DNA of 64,000 nt from Pusillimonas caeni. GTDB taxonomy: Bacteria; Pseudomonadota; Gammaproteobacteria; Burkholderiales; Burkholderiaceae_B. Positions 1 to 9,029 of the stretch are shown here, piece by piece. The position numbers were made by a program, and so were the translations under genes. The notes below the pieces were generated by a model that was not told where the DNA came from, did no database searches, and saw nothing but the letters and a program-made list of their open reading frames with translations. The DNA lies in assembly GCF_003545815.1 (NCBI RefSeq), contig NZ_PDUW01000007.1, forward strand, positions 124,001-188,000, written 5' to 3'. How positions within the stretch are numbered: the first letter of the stretch is position 1; each line of letters starts with the position of its first letter.

Positions 1-242
1 CGGAATACCGCCATGAGCCGACCATGGCGCTGGCGGGCGGCGGCGACGGCATGGACATCGTGCGCCGGCTGCTGCGCGACGCGCCGCGCTTCCTGGACGA
101 ACGCGGCATACTGGTGCTGGAGATCGGCAACGAGTACGAAAACTTCGTCAATGCCTTTCCCGAGCTCGAGCCGGTCTGGCTCAGCACGGCCAATACCGAG
201 GATCAGATCCTGATGCTGACGCGGGAGCAGCTGGTCTCGTGA
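1..242 (+). CDS. prmB: 50S ribosomal protein L3 glutamine methyltransferase, C-terminal part
   Basis: Only the 3' end is present; the gene begins before the window. The visible 79 residues (frame from base 3) start EYRHEPTMALAGGGDGMDI, the conserved segment that follows the NPPY catalytic motif in PrmB/HemK-type N5-glutamine methyltransferases. They end with the family's typical C-terminal beta strands (ILVLEIGNEYENF). PrmB methylates a glutamine of ribosomal protein L3 with S-adenosylmethionine. The catalytic NPPY motif would lie upstream and cannot be checked. The stop overlaps the start of the following ABC-F gene by four bases, so the two are probably co-transcribed. PrmC is an alternative, but the residues around EPTMALAGGGDG fit PrmB better. 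Confidence 0.85.
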   Translation, partial: EYRHEPTMALAGGGDGMDIVRRLLRDAPRFLDERGILVLEIGNEYENFVNAFPELEPVWLSTANTEDQILMLTREQLVS

Positions 243-2164
243 TACGCGCAAACGGACTGACCCTTCGCCGCGGCACCAAAGTTCTGCTGCAGGACGCCGA
301 CTTCGTCGTCAATCCCGGCGAGCGCCTGGGCTTCGTGGGCAAGAACGGCGCGGGCAAATCGACGCTGTTCTCCCTGCTCCAGGGCCGCATCGATCTGGAC
401 GCGGGCAGCCTGTCCCTGCCCGACACCTGGCGCATCGCCAGCGTCGAGCAGGAAATCACCGCGCTCGACCGGCCCGCCCGCGAGTTCGTCATCGACGGCG
501 ACACGCAACTGCGGCGCCTGCAGGCCGAGCGCGAAGCGACGCCCGACCATGACGGCCACCGCATCGCCGAGCTCGAAGCGGCGCTGGTCGAGGCCGACGC
601 CTGGAGTGCGCCGTCTCGGGCGGAACAGCTTCTGGCCGGACTGGGTTTCGCCCCGCATGAATGGATGCGTCCGGTGGGCGAGTTCTCGGGCGGCTGGCAG
701 ATGCGTCTTGCGCTGGCGCGCGCCTTGATGGCGCCCTCGGAACTGCTGTTGCTGGACGAGCCCACCAACCACCTGGACCTGGACGCCATGCTGTGGCTGG
801 AACGGTGGCTGGCGGCCTACCAGGGCACAGTGCTGCTGATCTCCCACGATACGGAGTTCCTGGACGCGGTGGCGCGTTCGATACTGCATTTCGATCACGG
901 CAAGCTGGTGCGCTACCGCGGCGGCTACGAGGACTTCCTGACGCAGCGGGCCGAACGCCTGCGCCAGACCCGCATCGCCTGGGAGCGACAGACGCGCGAA
1001 ACGGCCCGGCTGCAGAGTTTCATCGATCGCTTCAAGGCCAAGGCCACCAAGGCCAAGCAGGCGCAAAGCCGGGTCAAGGCCCTGGCCCGCATGGAAACGC
1101 TGGCGCCGCTGCACGCCGAGGCCGGCATAGACATCCGAATTCCCGATCCGGGCAATGTGCCCGATCCCTTGCTTACGCTGCACGATGTGTCGGTCGGCTA
1201 TACGGCGGGTGACGAAGGCCCCGGCAAGGCGGTGTTGAAGGATGTGACGCTGATGCTGCGCGCCTCCAGCCGCATCGGCGTACTGGGCGTCAACGGCGCC
1301 GGCAAGAGCACGCTGATCAAGACGCTGGCCGGGGAACTGCCGGCGCTGGCGGGCGAACTCAAGGCATCGAAGGGGCTGAACATCGGCTATTTCGCGCAGC
1401 AGCAGCTGGACATGCTGCGCCTGGACGAAACGCCCCTGCAGCACCTGGCCCGCCTGGCGCCCCAGACCCGCGAGCAGGAACTGCGCAACTATCTGGGCGG
1501 CTTCGGTTTCAGCGGCGATACGGTCAATAGCCGGGTGGCGCCGATGTCGGGCGGGGAGAAGGCCCGGCTGGCCCTCTCGCTGATCGTCTGGCAAAAACCC
1601 AATCTGCTGCTGCTGGACGAGCCCAGCAACCACCTGGACGTGGACACCCGCGAGGCGCTGGCGACGGCGCTGGCCGAATTCGAAGGCAGCGTGCTGCTGG
1701 TCTCGCACGACCGGCATCTGCTGCGCACGACGGTGGACAGTTTCTGGATCGTGGCGGACGGGGCCGTGCTGGAGTTCGACGGCGACCTGGAAGACTACCG
1801 TTCGTGGCTCAACGAGCGCACGGCTGTGCAACGGGAGGCTGCGCGCAGCCAGGCTTCGGCGGCGGCTGATGCGCCGGTGGACCGCAAGGCCCAGCGCCGC
1901 CAGGAAGCGGAGGAACGCCAACGGCTTTCGGCGCTGCGCAAGCCGATCGAGACGTCGCTCAAGAAGCTCGAGACGCGCATGGAGCGCGATCGCAAGCGCT
2001 TGGACGAGTTGAATGCGCTGATCGCCGACCCGGAATTCTATTCGGATTCCCGGCGCGATGAACGGCCTGCTGTTCTGGCCGAGCATGGGGAGTTGAGCAA
2101 GCAGATGGATGCGCTCGAGGAGGAGTGGCTGCTGCTGCAGGAAGAGCTGGAAGGCTTGTCTTGA
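239..2164 (+). CDS. ABC-F family ATPase (YheS-like)
   Basis: A 641-residue soluble protein with two ABC ATPase domains and no membrane segment, the layout of ABC-F proteins that act on the ribosome rather than in transport. The first Walker A (GKNGAGKST) is at about residues 34-42, with signature FSGGWQMR and Walker B LLLLDEPTNHLD. A linker rich in charged residues follows (about 240-300), then a second Walker A (GVNGAGKST), signature MSGGEKAR and LLLLDEPSNHLD. The last 100 residues are a Lys/Glu/Arg-rich coiled coil, as in YheS. The start ATG overlaps the prmB stop. YheS-type proteins are thought to relieve stalled ribosomes or gate translation. Uup is the alternative, but length and tail favour YheS. 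Confidence 0.88.
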   Translation: MIRANGLTLRRGTKVLLQDADFVVNPGERLGFVGKNGAGKSTLFSLLQGRIDLDAGSLSLPDTWRIASVEQEITALDRPAREFVIDGDTQLRRLQAEREATPDHDGHRIAELEAALVEADAWSAPSRAEQLLAGLGFAPHEWMRPVGEFSGGWQMRLALARALMAPSELLLLDEPTNHLDLDAMLWLERWLAAYQGTVLLISHDTEFLDAVARSILHFDHGKLVRYRGGYEDFLTQRAERLRQTRIAWERQTRETARLQSFIDRFKAKATKAKQAQSRVKALARMETLAPLHAEAGIDIRIPDPGNVPDPLLTLHDVSVGYTAGDEGPGKAVLKDVTLMLRASSRIGVLGVNGAGKSTLIKTLAGELPALAGELKASKGLNIGYFAQQQLDMLRLDETPLQHLARLAPQTREQELRNYLGGFGFSGDTVNSRVAPMSGGEKARLALSLIVWQKPNLLLLDEPSNHLDVDTREALATALAEFEGSVLLVSHDRHLLRTTVDSFWIVADGAVLEFDGDLEDYRSWLNERTAVQREAARSQASAAADAPVDRKAQRRQEAEERQRLSALRKPIETSLKKLETRMERDRKRLDELNALIADPEFYSDSRRDERPAVLAEHGELSKQMDALEEEWLLLQEELEGLS

Positions 2165-2282
2165 GCTCTTTAACCACCCAGCCAATTGGATGGCCCTGTT
2201 TTGAGTCTTTGAGCCCGCCCCACACCTCATAATTTCGAAGTTTGCTGCGCTGGTGGCTTCGCGGTCTGCGGCAACTGGGGCT

Positions 2283-4580
2283 TTAGCCCGCAATCACGTC
2301 CAGCTTGGCAATTCCCAAAGCCAGCGTCTTTGTGCCCGCGTCGCGGAACTGGATCTGGGCTTGAGAATCCTGCCCCATGCCGCTGAGCCCGATGATGGTG
2401 CCTTCGCCGAACTTGGCATGGCGCACGCCCTGCCCTATGCGATAGTGCCGGTCGCCCACCGTCACGCCGCTGGTCACGCTGCGCGGCGTGCGGGGCGCGG
2501 CCGTGCCGGTCGGCGGACGCCCGTAGGCGTCGGACCGGCGCCATCCCGCCTGGCTCCAGCTCTCGGCGGGCAGGGTCCGGGCTTCGCGCGGGGTCAGCCA
2601 TTTGAGGTGCTCTTCGGGAATCTCGTCCAGAAAGCGTGAACGCATCGCATAGCGCGTCTGCCCGTGCAGCATGCGGCTTTGGGCGAGGGTAAGGTAGAGC
2701 CGCTCGCGGGCCCGCGTGATGGCCACGTACATGAGGCGGCGCTCTTCTTCGAGGCCCGCGGCGTCGAGCAGGCTGTTTTCGTGCGGGAACAGGCCTTCTT
2801 CGATGCCGGTGATGAACACCGAGTCGAACTCCAGACCCTTGGCAGCATGCACGGTCATGAGCTGGACGGCGTCCTGGCCCGCCTGGGCCTGGTTGTCGCC
2901 CGCCTCGAGCGAGGCGTGGGACAGGAAGGCGGCCAGCGGCGACATGGCGAATTCGGCGGATGGCGCCTGGGCGGCGTCGTCGGCAAGCTCGACGTCGGGC
3001 AGCATCGAGACGGGACGCTCGATGGCCAGGCCCGCCGGCAGGCCTTCGACGTTCTCCTCGGCGGCGAACACCGCGGCCGCGTTGACGAGTTCCTGCAGGT
3101 TTTCCAGGCGCTCCGCGCCCTCTTTCTCGGCGCGGTAATGGGCTTGCAGGCCGCTGTGATGCACGACGTGTTCAATGAGTTCGGGCAGGCTCAAGGCCTG
3201 GGCCTCGTGGGCCATGTCGGTCACGAGATCGGCGAACTTGAGCAGGTTGCTGCCGCCCTTGCCCGACATGAAGGGCACGGCCCCGTACAGGCTGGTGCCT
3301 CGCTCGCGGGCGGCGTCGGCCAATTGCTCCAGCGTGCGGGCGCCTATGCCGCGCGCCGGGAAATTGACCACCCGCAGCCACGAGGTGTCGTCGTGCGGGT
3401 TGTCCATGAGACGCAGATAAGCCAGCGCGTGCTTGACCTCTTGCCGCTCGAAGAAGCGCAGCCCGCCATACACCTTGTAGGGGATGCCGGATGAAAACAG
3501 TGCGTGCTCGATCACGCGCGATTGCGCGTTGCTGCGGTACAGGATGGCGATTTCCCGGCGCAGCCTGCCGTCGTTGATCAGGGCCTTGACCTCGTCGACG
3601 ATCCATTGCGCTTCCATGAGGTCGGAAGGCTGCTCGGTGACGCGCACGGGTTCGCCCTCGCCCTGCGCCGTCCAGAGATTCTTGCCCAGGCGAGCGCTGT
3701 TGTGCGAGATCAGCGCATTGGCCGAATCGAGGATGTGGCCGTAGGAGCGATAGTTCTGCTCGAGCCGGATGACCGCGCCCCGTGCATAGTCGCGTTCGAA
3801 GTCGGCCATATTGCCGACATTGGCGCCGCGAAAGGCGTAGATGGACTGGTCGTCGTCGCCCACGGCGAAGACGCAGGCCCCGCCTCCGGCCAGCAGTTGC
3901 AGCCAGCGGTACTGAAGGGTGTTGGTGTCCTGGAACTCGTCCACCAGAATATGGCGGAAACGGCGCTGATAGTGCTCGCGTATGGGGCCGTTGCGCTGCA
4001 GCAGCTCGAAGGCGCGCAGCAGCAGTTCGGCGAAGTCGACCACGCCCTCGCGCTCGCATTGCGCCTGGTACAGGCTGTAGATCTCCACCAGGCGCCGACG
4101 ATGCGGGTCGTCGGCCTGCACGGCATCGGGACGCAGCCCTTCTTCCTTGGCGCCGTTGATGAAGCGCTGCACATCGCGGGGCGGATACTTGTCGTCATCG
4201 ATGCCCGCGCCCTTGATCAGGCGCTTGATGGCCGAGAGCTGGTCCGCCGTGTCGAGAATCTGGAAGGTCTGCGGCAGGCCCGCATCGCGGTGATGCGCAC
4301 GCAGCATGCGATTGCACAAGCCATGAAAAGTGCCCACCCATAAACCGCGCGTATCCAGCGGCAACAGGCTGGACAGGCGAGTGAGCATCTCGCGCGCGGA
4401 CTTGTTGGTGAAGGTGACCGCCAGCAGCCCGTAGGGGCTGGCCTGGCCCGTTTGAATGAGCCAGGCCATGCGCGTCGTCAGGACGCGGGTCTTCCCGCTG
4501 CCCGCGCCGGCCAGGACCAGCGCGTGCTGTGCGGGAAGTGTGACGGCGGCTTTTTGTTCGGTATTGAGCTGGTCGATCAT
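2283..4580 (-). CDS. uvrD: DNA helicase II, UvrD/PcrA family
   Basis: A 765-residue superfamily 1A helicase, a 3'-5' motor used in nucleotide excision repair, mismatch repair and removal of RecA filaments. Seen in order: Q-motif-like N-terminus (LNTEQKAAV), Walker A GAGSGKT at residues 25-31, motif II VDEFQDTN, motif III VGDDDQSIYAFRGA, motif IV QNYRS, motif V TVHAAKGLEFD and motif VI VAITRARERLYL. The last 50 residues form the small Tudor-like tail of UvrD/PcrA (GVRHAKFGEGTI). I chose the ATG at 4580, which overlaps the stop of the upstream desaturase gene (ATGA). A frame extension further upstream would run into that gene and has no helicase similarity. Confidence 0.95.
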   Translation of the reverse strand: MIDQLNTEQKAAVTLPAQHALVLAGAGSGKTRVLTTRMAWLIQTGQASPYGLLAVTFTNKSAREMLTRLSSLLPLDTRGLWVGTFHGLCNRMLRAHHRDAGLPQTFQILDTADQLSAIKRLIKGAGIDDDKYPPRDVQRFINGAKEEGLRPDAVQADDPHRRRLVEIYSLYQAQCEREGVVDFAELLLRAFELLQRNGPIREHYQRRFRHILVDEFQDTNTLQYRWLQLLAGGGACVFAVGDDDQSIYAFRGANVGNMADFERDYARGAVIRLEQNYRSYGHILDSANALISHNSARLGKNLWTAQGEGEPVRVTEQPSDLMEAQWIVDEVKALINDGRLRREIAILYRSNAQSRVIEHALFSSGIPYKVYGGLRFFERQEVKHALAYLRLMDNPHDDTSWLRVVNFPARGIGARTLEQLADAARERGTSLYGAVPFMSGKGGSNLLKFADLVTDMAHEAQALSLPELIEHVVHHSGLQAHYRAEKEGAERLENLQELVNAAAVFAAEENVEGLPAGLAIERPVSMLPDVELADDAAQAPSAEFAMSPLAAFLSHASLEAGDNQAQAGQDAVQLMTVHAAKGLEFDSVFITGIEEGLFPHENSLLDAAGLEEERRLMYVAITRARERLYLTLAQSRMLHGQTRYAMRSRFLDEIPEEHLKWLTPREARTLPAESWSQAGWRRSDAYGRPPTGTAAPRTPRSVTSGVTVGDRHYRIGQGVRHAKFGEGTIIGLSGMGQDSQAQIQFRDAGTKTLALGIAKLDVIAG

Positions 4581-5788
4581 GCCGCGTAGCGGCGCAGGCG
4601 GTAGGCGAACTGCTCGAGGCCTTCGATGCCGCTTTGCTGGGCGCGTTGGCACCACGCTTGCAGATCACTGAGCAGCTGTTCGCTGGTGGCGCTGGAGCTT
4701 TCCCAGAGGCGGGTCAGTTCGCGGCGCATCTGCACCAGAGTGGAAAGCGACTGGTTCTGGGCCAGGACGGTGTCGAGTTCGGCCCGCTGCGCGGGCTCGA
4801 GCGCATCGGCGTCGGGGCTGCCCAGCGTATGCCTGATGCGGCTCAGCTGGCGCCAGCGGCAGTCGGGGCTGCCTTTTTCACGCAGCGGCTTGAGCTTGGC
4901 CAGTTCGTCGGCGGCGGCCTTTTTGATGACGTCGGTATAGCGGGCCAGAATCTCGTAGCGATGCAGGATGACGCCCTCGAGCGTTTGCAGGCTGACGGAT
5001 TGGGCCGCCGGCTCGAGCTTGAGCTTGGGCGCGACGCGCCGCACCGTGGCCAGGCGGAAGAAGCTGAGCACCTTGATGTAGCCCCAGCCGATGTCGAATT
5101 CCCACCACTTGGCCGAGAACTTGGCCGAGGTGCCGTAGGCGTGGTGGTTGTTGTGCAGCTCTTCGCCGCCGATGATCACGCCCCAGGGAAAGACGTTGGT
5201 GCTGGTGTCGGGACTGGCGTAGTTGCGATAGCCGATGTAGTGGCCCAGCCCGTTGACGACGCCGGCCGCCCAGAAGGGAATCCAGGCCATCTGGATGGCC
5301 CAGACGGTAAGGCCCAATACGCCGAACAGGGCCAGGTCGATGCCCAGCATGATGAGGATGCCGAGCATGCTGTGGCGCGAATACAGCTTGCGCTCGATCC
5401 AGTCGTCGGGCGTGCCGTAGCCATAGCGCTTGAGGGTTTCGGCATTGGCGGCCTCTTCGCGGTAGAGTTCGGCGCCGCGGAAGAATACCTTGCCGATGCC
5501 GTAGATCATGGGCGAATGCGGGTCGCCTTCGCGCTCGCATTTGGCGTGGTGCTTGCGGTGGATGGCCACCCATTCTTTCGTGACCATGCCGGTGGTCATC
5601 CACAGCCAGAAGCGGAAGAAATGCATGACGGCCGGGTGCAGATCGAGGCCCCGGTGCGTCTGGCTGCGATGCAGGAAAAGCGTCACACCCAGGATGGTGA
5701 CGTGGGTAAGCGCCAACGTGACCAAGGCGACCTGCCACCACGAGTACTGCAGCAAACCGCCCGCCAGGAAAGAAAGAAGATTGTCCAT
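4577..5788 (-). CDS. Membrane fatty acid (acyl-CoA/acyl-lipid) desaturase
   Basis: A 403-residue membrane di-iron desaturase of the stearoyl-CoA delta-9 type. The three histidine boxes that bind the two irons are present: HRSQTH (residues 40-45), HRKHH (77-81) and HNNHH near residue 215. Hydrophobic segments lie at about 15-40, 55-75 and 145-185. The tail from about residue 260 is charged and helical and is longer than in the shortest family members. It probably introduces a double bond into membrane fatty acids using molecular oxygen and so tunes fluidity. Its stop overlaps the uvrD start by four bases, suggesting a shared transcript. The 154-base gap upstream, towards rsmB, is AT-rich and probably holds its promoter. 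Confidence 0.9.
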   Translation of the reverse strand: MDNLLSFLAGGLLQYSWWQVALVTLALTHVTILGVTLFLHRSQTHRGLDLHPAVMHFFRFWLWMTTGMVTKEWVAIHRKHHAKCEREGDPHSPMIYGIGKVFFRGAELYREEAANAETLKRYGYGTPDDWIERKLYSRHSMLGILIMLGIDLALFGVLGLTVWAIQMAWIPFWAAGVVNGLGHYIGYRNYASPDTSTNVFPWGVIIGGEELHNNHHAYGTSAKFSAKWWEFDIGWGYIKVLSFFRLATVRRVAPKLKLEPAAQSVSLQTLEGVILHRYEILARYTDVIKKAAADELAKLKPLREKGSPDCRWRQLSRIRHTLGSPDADALEPAQRAELDTVLAQNQSLSTLVQMRRELTRLWESSSATSEQLLSDLQAWCQRAQQSGIEGLEQFAYRLRRYAA

Positions 5789-5942
5789 ATACCTGCTTGA
5801 TAAGGCTTTGTATTAAGAAGCCCCTAGTTGAATATCCAGTAGATTCTAGCGTAGATGCCGTTATTCTGACAGCAAAGTTTCAAAATAGTTTTTGAGGAAA
5901 ATCAAGGACATGCCCCGGTGAAACCGTCTGAAACCCATGGAT

Positions 5943-7331
5943 TCACGCGCTACGCCCCGCCGCCGAACGTTGCATGGCCGCCGCAAAGAAGCCGTCGGTG
6001 CCGTGCCGGTCGGGACGCATCGACAGGTAAGGCCCCTCAAGCGTCAGGTTCTTGCAACGGTCCGTGATGATTTCACCGGCGTCCAACAGCTCGAAATCCG
6101 GATTCGCCGCCAAAAAGGCCTCGACCTGCTGCTGATTTTCCTCGGGAAGCACGCTGCAGGTTGCATAGACCAGCCTGCCGCCCGGCGCCACGCACTCCGA
6201 GGCCTGCCGCAATATGCGTGCCTGAAGCGCCCGCAACTCTTCCAGCGAGCCCGGATGCTGGCGCCATTTCAGGTCCGGATTGCGCCGCAGCGTGCCCAGG
6301 CCGCTGCAGGGAGCATCGACGAGCACTCGATGGGCCTTGCCCCGCAGACGCCTGACCCGCTGGTCGTTGTCGGCGTCTATCACCACCGGCACGATGTTGG
6401 ACAGCCCGCTGCGGGCGAAACGGGGCTTGGCGCGCGCCAGCCGCGCATTGGACACGTCGAAGGCGTAAAGACGCCCGGTCGAACGCATCAAGGCGCCCAG
6501 CAATAGCGTCTTGCCGCCGGCGCCGGCGCAATAGTCGATGATCATTTCGCCGCGGCGCGGAGCCACCAGGGCGGTCAGTATCTGGCTGCCCTCGTCCTGC
6601 ACTTCGATTTCGCCCCGCTCGAACATGGGCCAGCGATTGATCGGGGGCCGGCCCTGCATGCGGATGCCCCAGGGCGAATAAGGCGTGGCCCGGGGCTCGA
6701 AACGAGCTGCAGGCCCTTCGCGCAAGGCCTGCAGCATGGCGTCTCGTTCGGCCTTGAGCGAGTTGACGCGCAGATCCAGCGGCGCGGGCTGGTTCAGGGC
6801 TTCGATCAGTGCCTCGGCGTCGTCGAGCTGGCTCAGCCGCTCGGCAAGCCAGTCGGGCAGGCTCCAGCGCACGGCCGGAGCCAGCCCACGCACGTCGATG
6901 CCGCGCACGTGATCGAGCCAGGCTTTTTCTTCGGCGCTCAGAGCCTGGTCCAGCTTGGCGGGCTCGAACACCGAAGCAAGGCCCAGAATGGCCAGGCGGC
7001 GCGAAGCGGGACCCGTACCGCTTTCGGCAAACTGGCGATAGCGGCGCAAATGCCTCAGTACATCGAATACGCCATCGGCCAGTTCGACGCGATCGCGCGC
7101 GCCCAGCTTGGGATGGGCGCGCAGCCAGCGGGACAGCACGGCATCGGCCGGATACTGCCATTGCAGCATTTCGCCCAGCACCTCCTGGACTTGCTGTATG
7201 CGTGCGGCCGCCACGGCGTAAAACTTCTCCGGGGCGGCAGCCGGCTTCGCCCGCCCCTGCCCCGGGGAACGCGTTGCCGCCGTTCGGCTTTTCGCCGGCG
7301 CGCCCCGCCGGGCCTTGCTTGAATTACTCAT
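5943..7331 (-). CDS. rsmB: 16S rRNA m5C methyltransferase, RsmB/Nop2 family
   Basis: A 462-residue SAM-dependent RNA cytosine-5 methyltransferase. The Rossmann SAM-binding motif is DYCAGAGGKTLLL. Motif IV DAPCSGLGTLRRNPDLKW supplies one cysteine and motif VI YATCSVLPEEN the catalytic cysteine. The N-terminal 30 residues are a basic, Ala/Lys/Arg-rich tail that looks disordered, followed by a helical NusB-like region. I chose ATG at 7331 because upstream codons in this frame are antisense to purN and ribF. Family members act mostly on 16S rRNA C967 (RsmB), but beta-proteobacterial paralogues exist, so the exact target is inferred. The start lies 14 bases beyond the purN stop, so the two probably share a transcript. 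Confidence 0.85.
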   Translation of the reverse strand: MSNSSKARRGAPAKSRTAATRSPGQGRAKPAAAPEKFYAVAAARIQQVQEVLGEMLQWQYPADAVLSRWLRAHPKLGARDRVELADGVFDVLRHLRRYRQFAESGTGPASRRLAILGLASVFEPAKLDQALSAEEKAWLDHVRGIDVRGLAPAVRWSLPDWLAERLSQLDDAEALIEALNQPAPLDLRVNSLKAERDAMLQALREGPAARFEPRATPYSPWGIRMQGRPPINRWPMFERGEIEVQDEGSQILTALVAPRRGEMIIDYCAGAGGKTLLLGALMRSTGRLYAFDVSNARLARAKPRFARSGLSNIVPVVIDADNDQRVRRLRGKAHRVLVDAPCSGLGTLRRNPDLKWRQHPGSLEELRALQARILRQASECVAPGGRLVYATCSVLPEENQQQVEAFLAANPDFELLDAGEIITDRCKNLTLEGPYLSMRPDRHGTDGFFAAAMQRSAAGRSA

Positions 7332-7345
7332 GTCTACCTTTGAAG

Positions 7346-8044
7346 TCAGTATCCGCCGTCGGACGGCAGGATGAAAGAACGGTTGGCCACGCCACGCACC
7401 TGCACCCGCTGCATGGCGTCCAGCGTGACTTGTCCCCGGGCCAGCCAGCCGACCACCTCGCCGTAAACCCGGTGCTCGACCTGCAACAGACGGTCGGCCA
7501 GGTCGGCGGGCGTATCGCCGGCCAGGACGGGCACGACGCCCTGGGCGATGATGGGGCCGTGATCGAGCACGGGCGTCACGAAATGCACGGTGCAGCCATG
7601 CCACTGCACGCCCATCGCCAGGGCCTGCTGATGCGTGTGCAGGCCCGGAAAAGACGGCAGCAGCGAAGGATGGATATTGACCAGCCGTCCGTTGAAACGT
7701 TCGACGAATCCGGTGGTCAGCACCCTCATGAAACCCGCCAGCAGCACGTAGTCGGGCCGGTAGGCCTCTATGGCCTGCGCCAGCGCCGCGTCGAACAGTT
7801 CGCGCGATGCATAATCTTGATGCGGAAGGACTTCGGTCGCGATGCCCTGCTCGCGCGCCCAGCCGAGCGCGGCGGCACGGGGCGAGCTGGACACCACCGC
7901 GCACACTTCGGCGGGCAGCTCCCGCTCGCGCAAGGTCTGAACGATGGCCCGCATATTGCTGCCCCGGCCCGAAACGAGCACGACGAAGCGGCAGCGGCAA
8001 GAATTTGTTCCCGGCAAGGTCTTTTCCCAGAAGGAGCTCAACAT
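7346..8044 (-). CDS. purN: Phosphoribosylglycinamide formyltransferase (GART)
   Basis: A protein of about 232 residues that transfers a formyl group from 10-formyltetrahydrofolate to GAR, the third step of purine synthesis. Seen: phosphate-binding VLVSGRGSNM near the N-terminus and the catalytic Asn-His-Asp set in VNIHPSLLPSFPG, GCTVHFVTPVLDHGPI and neighbours. The ATG at 8044 gives about 20 residues before the conserved core, slightly more than usual, so a later start is possible. An upstream codon at 8083 would overlap the divergent ribF gene. purN and ribF are divergent with about 20 bases between starts, so their promoters must overlap each other's genes. Confidence 0.92.
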   Translation of the reverse strand: MLSSFWEKTLPGTNSCRCRFVVLVSGRGSNMRAIVQTLRERELPAEVCAVVSSSPRAAALGWAREQGIATEVLPHQDYASRELFDAALAQAIEAYRPDYVLLAGFMRVLTTGFVERFNGRLVNIHPSLLPSFPGLHTHQQALAMGVQWHGCTVHFVTPVLDHGPIIAQGVVPVLAGDTPADLADRLLQVEHRVYGEVVGWLARGQVTLDAMQRVQVRGVANRSFILPSDGGY

Positions 8045-8063
8045 AAAATTGTAAACTCTCGGT

Positions 8064-9029
8064 GTGAAACCTTCTTTCAGCATCTACCGCCATCTGCCGC
8101 GCCACGATACCCGGGGCGCCAGCGCCGTCACCATCGGCAATTTCGATGGCGTCCATCGCGGCCATCAGGCCATCCTCAGACGCGTCGTGAACGAAGCCGC
8201 GCAGCGCGACATCGCTCCCACGGTCATGACCTTCCAGCCGCATCCGCGCGCCTTCTTCGCGCAGCGCGGCCAGCGCCCCGAACTCGTGCCGACGCAGATC
8301 AGCAGCCTGCGGGACAAGGCCTGGGCGATGCAGCGGCTGCAGATTCGCCAATTGGTGCTGCAGCGCTTCAACCAGCAATTGGCCGACATGCCGGCCGAGG
8401 ACTTCATCGAAAAACTGCTGGTGCAGGGCCTGCAGACGCGCTGGCTGCTGGTGGGCGAGGATTTTCGCTACGGGCACAAGCGCATGGGCGACGTCGCCCT
8501 GCTGCGCCGGGCGGGCCAGCGCCACGGTTTCGAGGTGGAAACCTTGTCCGACGTGGTGGACGAACACGGCTACCGCATCTCCAGCTCCGAGGTGCGCACC
8601 GCCCTGGCCGTGGGCAATCTGGAAAGGGCCGAGCGCCTGCTCGGCCATACCTACCGCATCAGCGGCCATGTCATACACGGCCAGAAGCTGGGCCGCACGC
8701 TGGGCTACCCCACGTTGAACATCCGCGTGCCCGCCCTGTGCGCAGCCCGTTCGGGCGTCTACGTGGTGCGCGCCCACGGGCTGGCCGACCAGGCGCTGAA
8801 CGGCGTGGCCAGCCTGGGCGTCAGGCCCACCATCTCCGACTCCGGACGCATCATGCTGGAGGTCCACCTGCTGGACCGGCGCGTGGATGCATACGGTAAA
8901 CTCACGCAAATCGAGTTCCTGCAGTACCTCAGGGACGAAGAAAAATTCCCCGACCTTCCTGCTATGATCGCCGCCATCGACAACGATGCGCAAAGCGCTC
9001 GTGATTATTTCGCGCTCCATGGACTATAG
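8064..9029 (+). CDS. ribF: Bifunctional riboflavin kinase / FAD synthetase
   Basis: A 321-residue enzyme making FMN and then FAD. The N-terminal FAD synthetase (nucleotidyltransferase) domain shows the NFDGVHRGH motif (residues 28-36) and the [10 protein letters not shown] segment. The C-terminal flavokinase domain shows [11 protein letters not shown] and the GVxSLGxRPT pattern. Start codon is GTG or a close alternative at the N-terminal [11 protein letters not shown]. The stop codon lies inside the ileS coding start, an overlap of 11 bases. ribF-ileS-lspA is a widespread proteobacterial operon, which supports the assignment. Confidence 0.95.
   Translation: MKPSFSIYRHLPRHDTRGASAVTIGNFDGVHRGHQAILRRVVNEAAQRDIAPTVMTFQPHPRAFFAQRGQRPELVPTQISSLRDKAWAMQRLQIRQLVLQRFNQQLADMPAEDFIEKLLVQGLQTRWLLVGEDFRYGHKRMGDVALLRRAGQRHGFEVETLSDVVDEHGYRISSSEVRTALAVGNLERAERLLGHTYRISGHVIHGQKLGRTLGYPTLNIRVPALCAARSGVYVVRAHGLADQALNGVASLGVRPTISDSGRIMLEVHLLDRRVDAYGKLTQIEFLQYLRDEEKFPDLPAMIAAIDNDAQSARDYFALHGL

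Noticed and set aside
203-2293. 696-codon open frame on the minus strand opposite the ABC-F gene
   Set aside because: Antisense frame of a high-GC gene; low-complexity Gln/Arg/Leu composition, no domain, while the plus-strand frame has full ABC motifs.
6809-8899. 696-codon plus-strand frame across rsmB/purN/ribF
   Set aside because: Crosses three well-supported genes in other frames and has no recognisable domain.
7332-9020. Open upstream extension of the rsmB frame to give 1025 codons
   Set aside because: The extra part is antisense to purN and ribF and lacks any methyltransferase similarity; a normal N-terminus starts at 7331.
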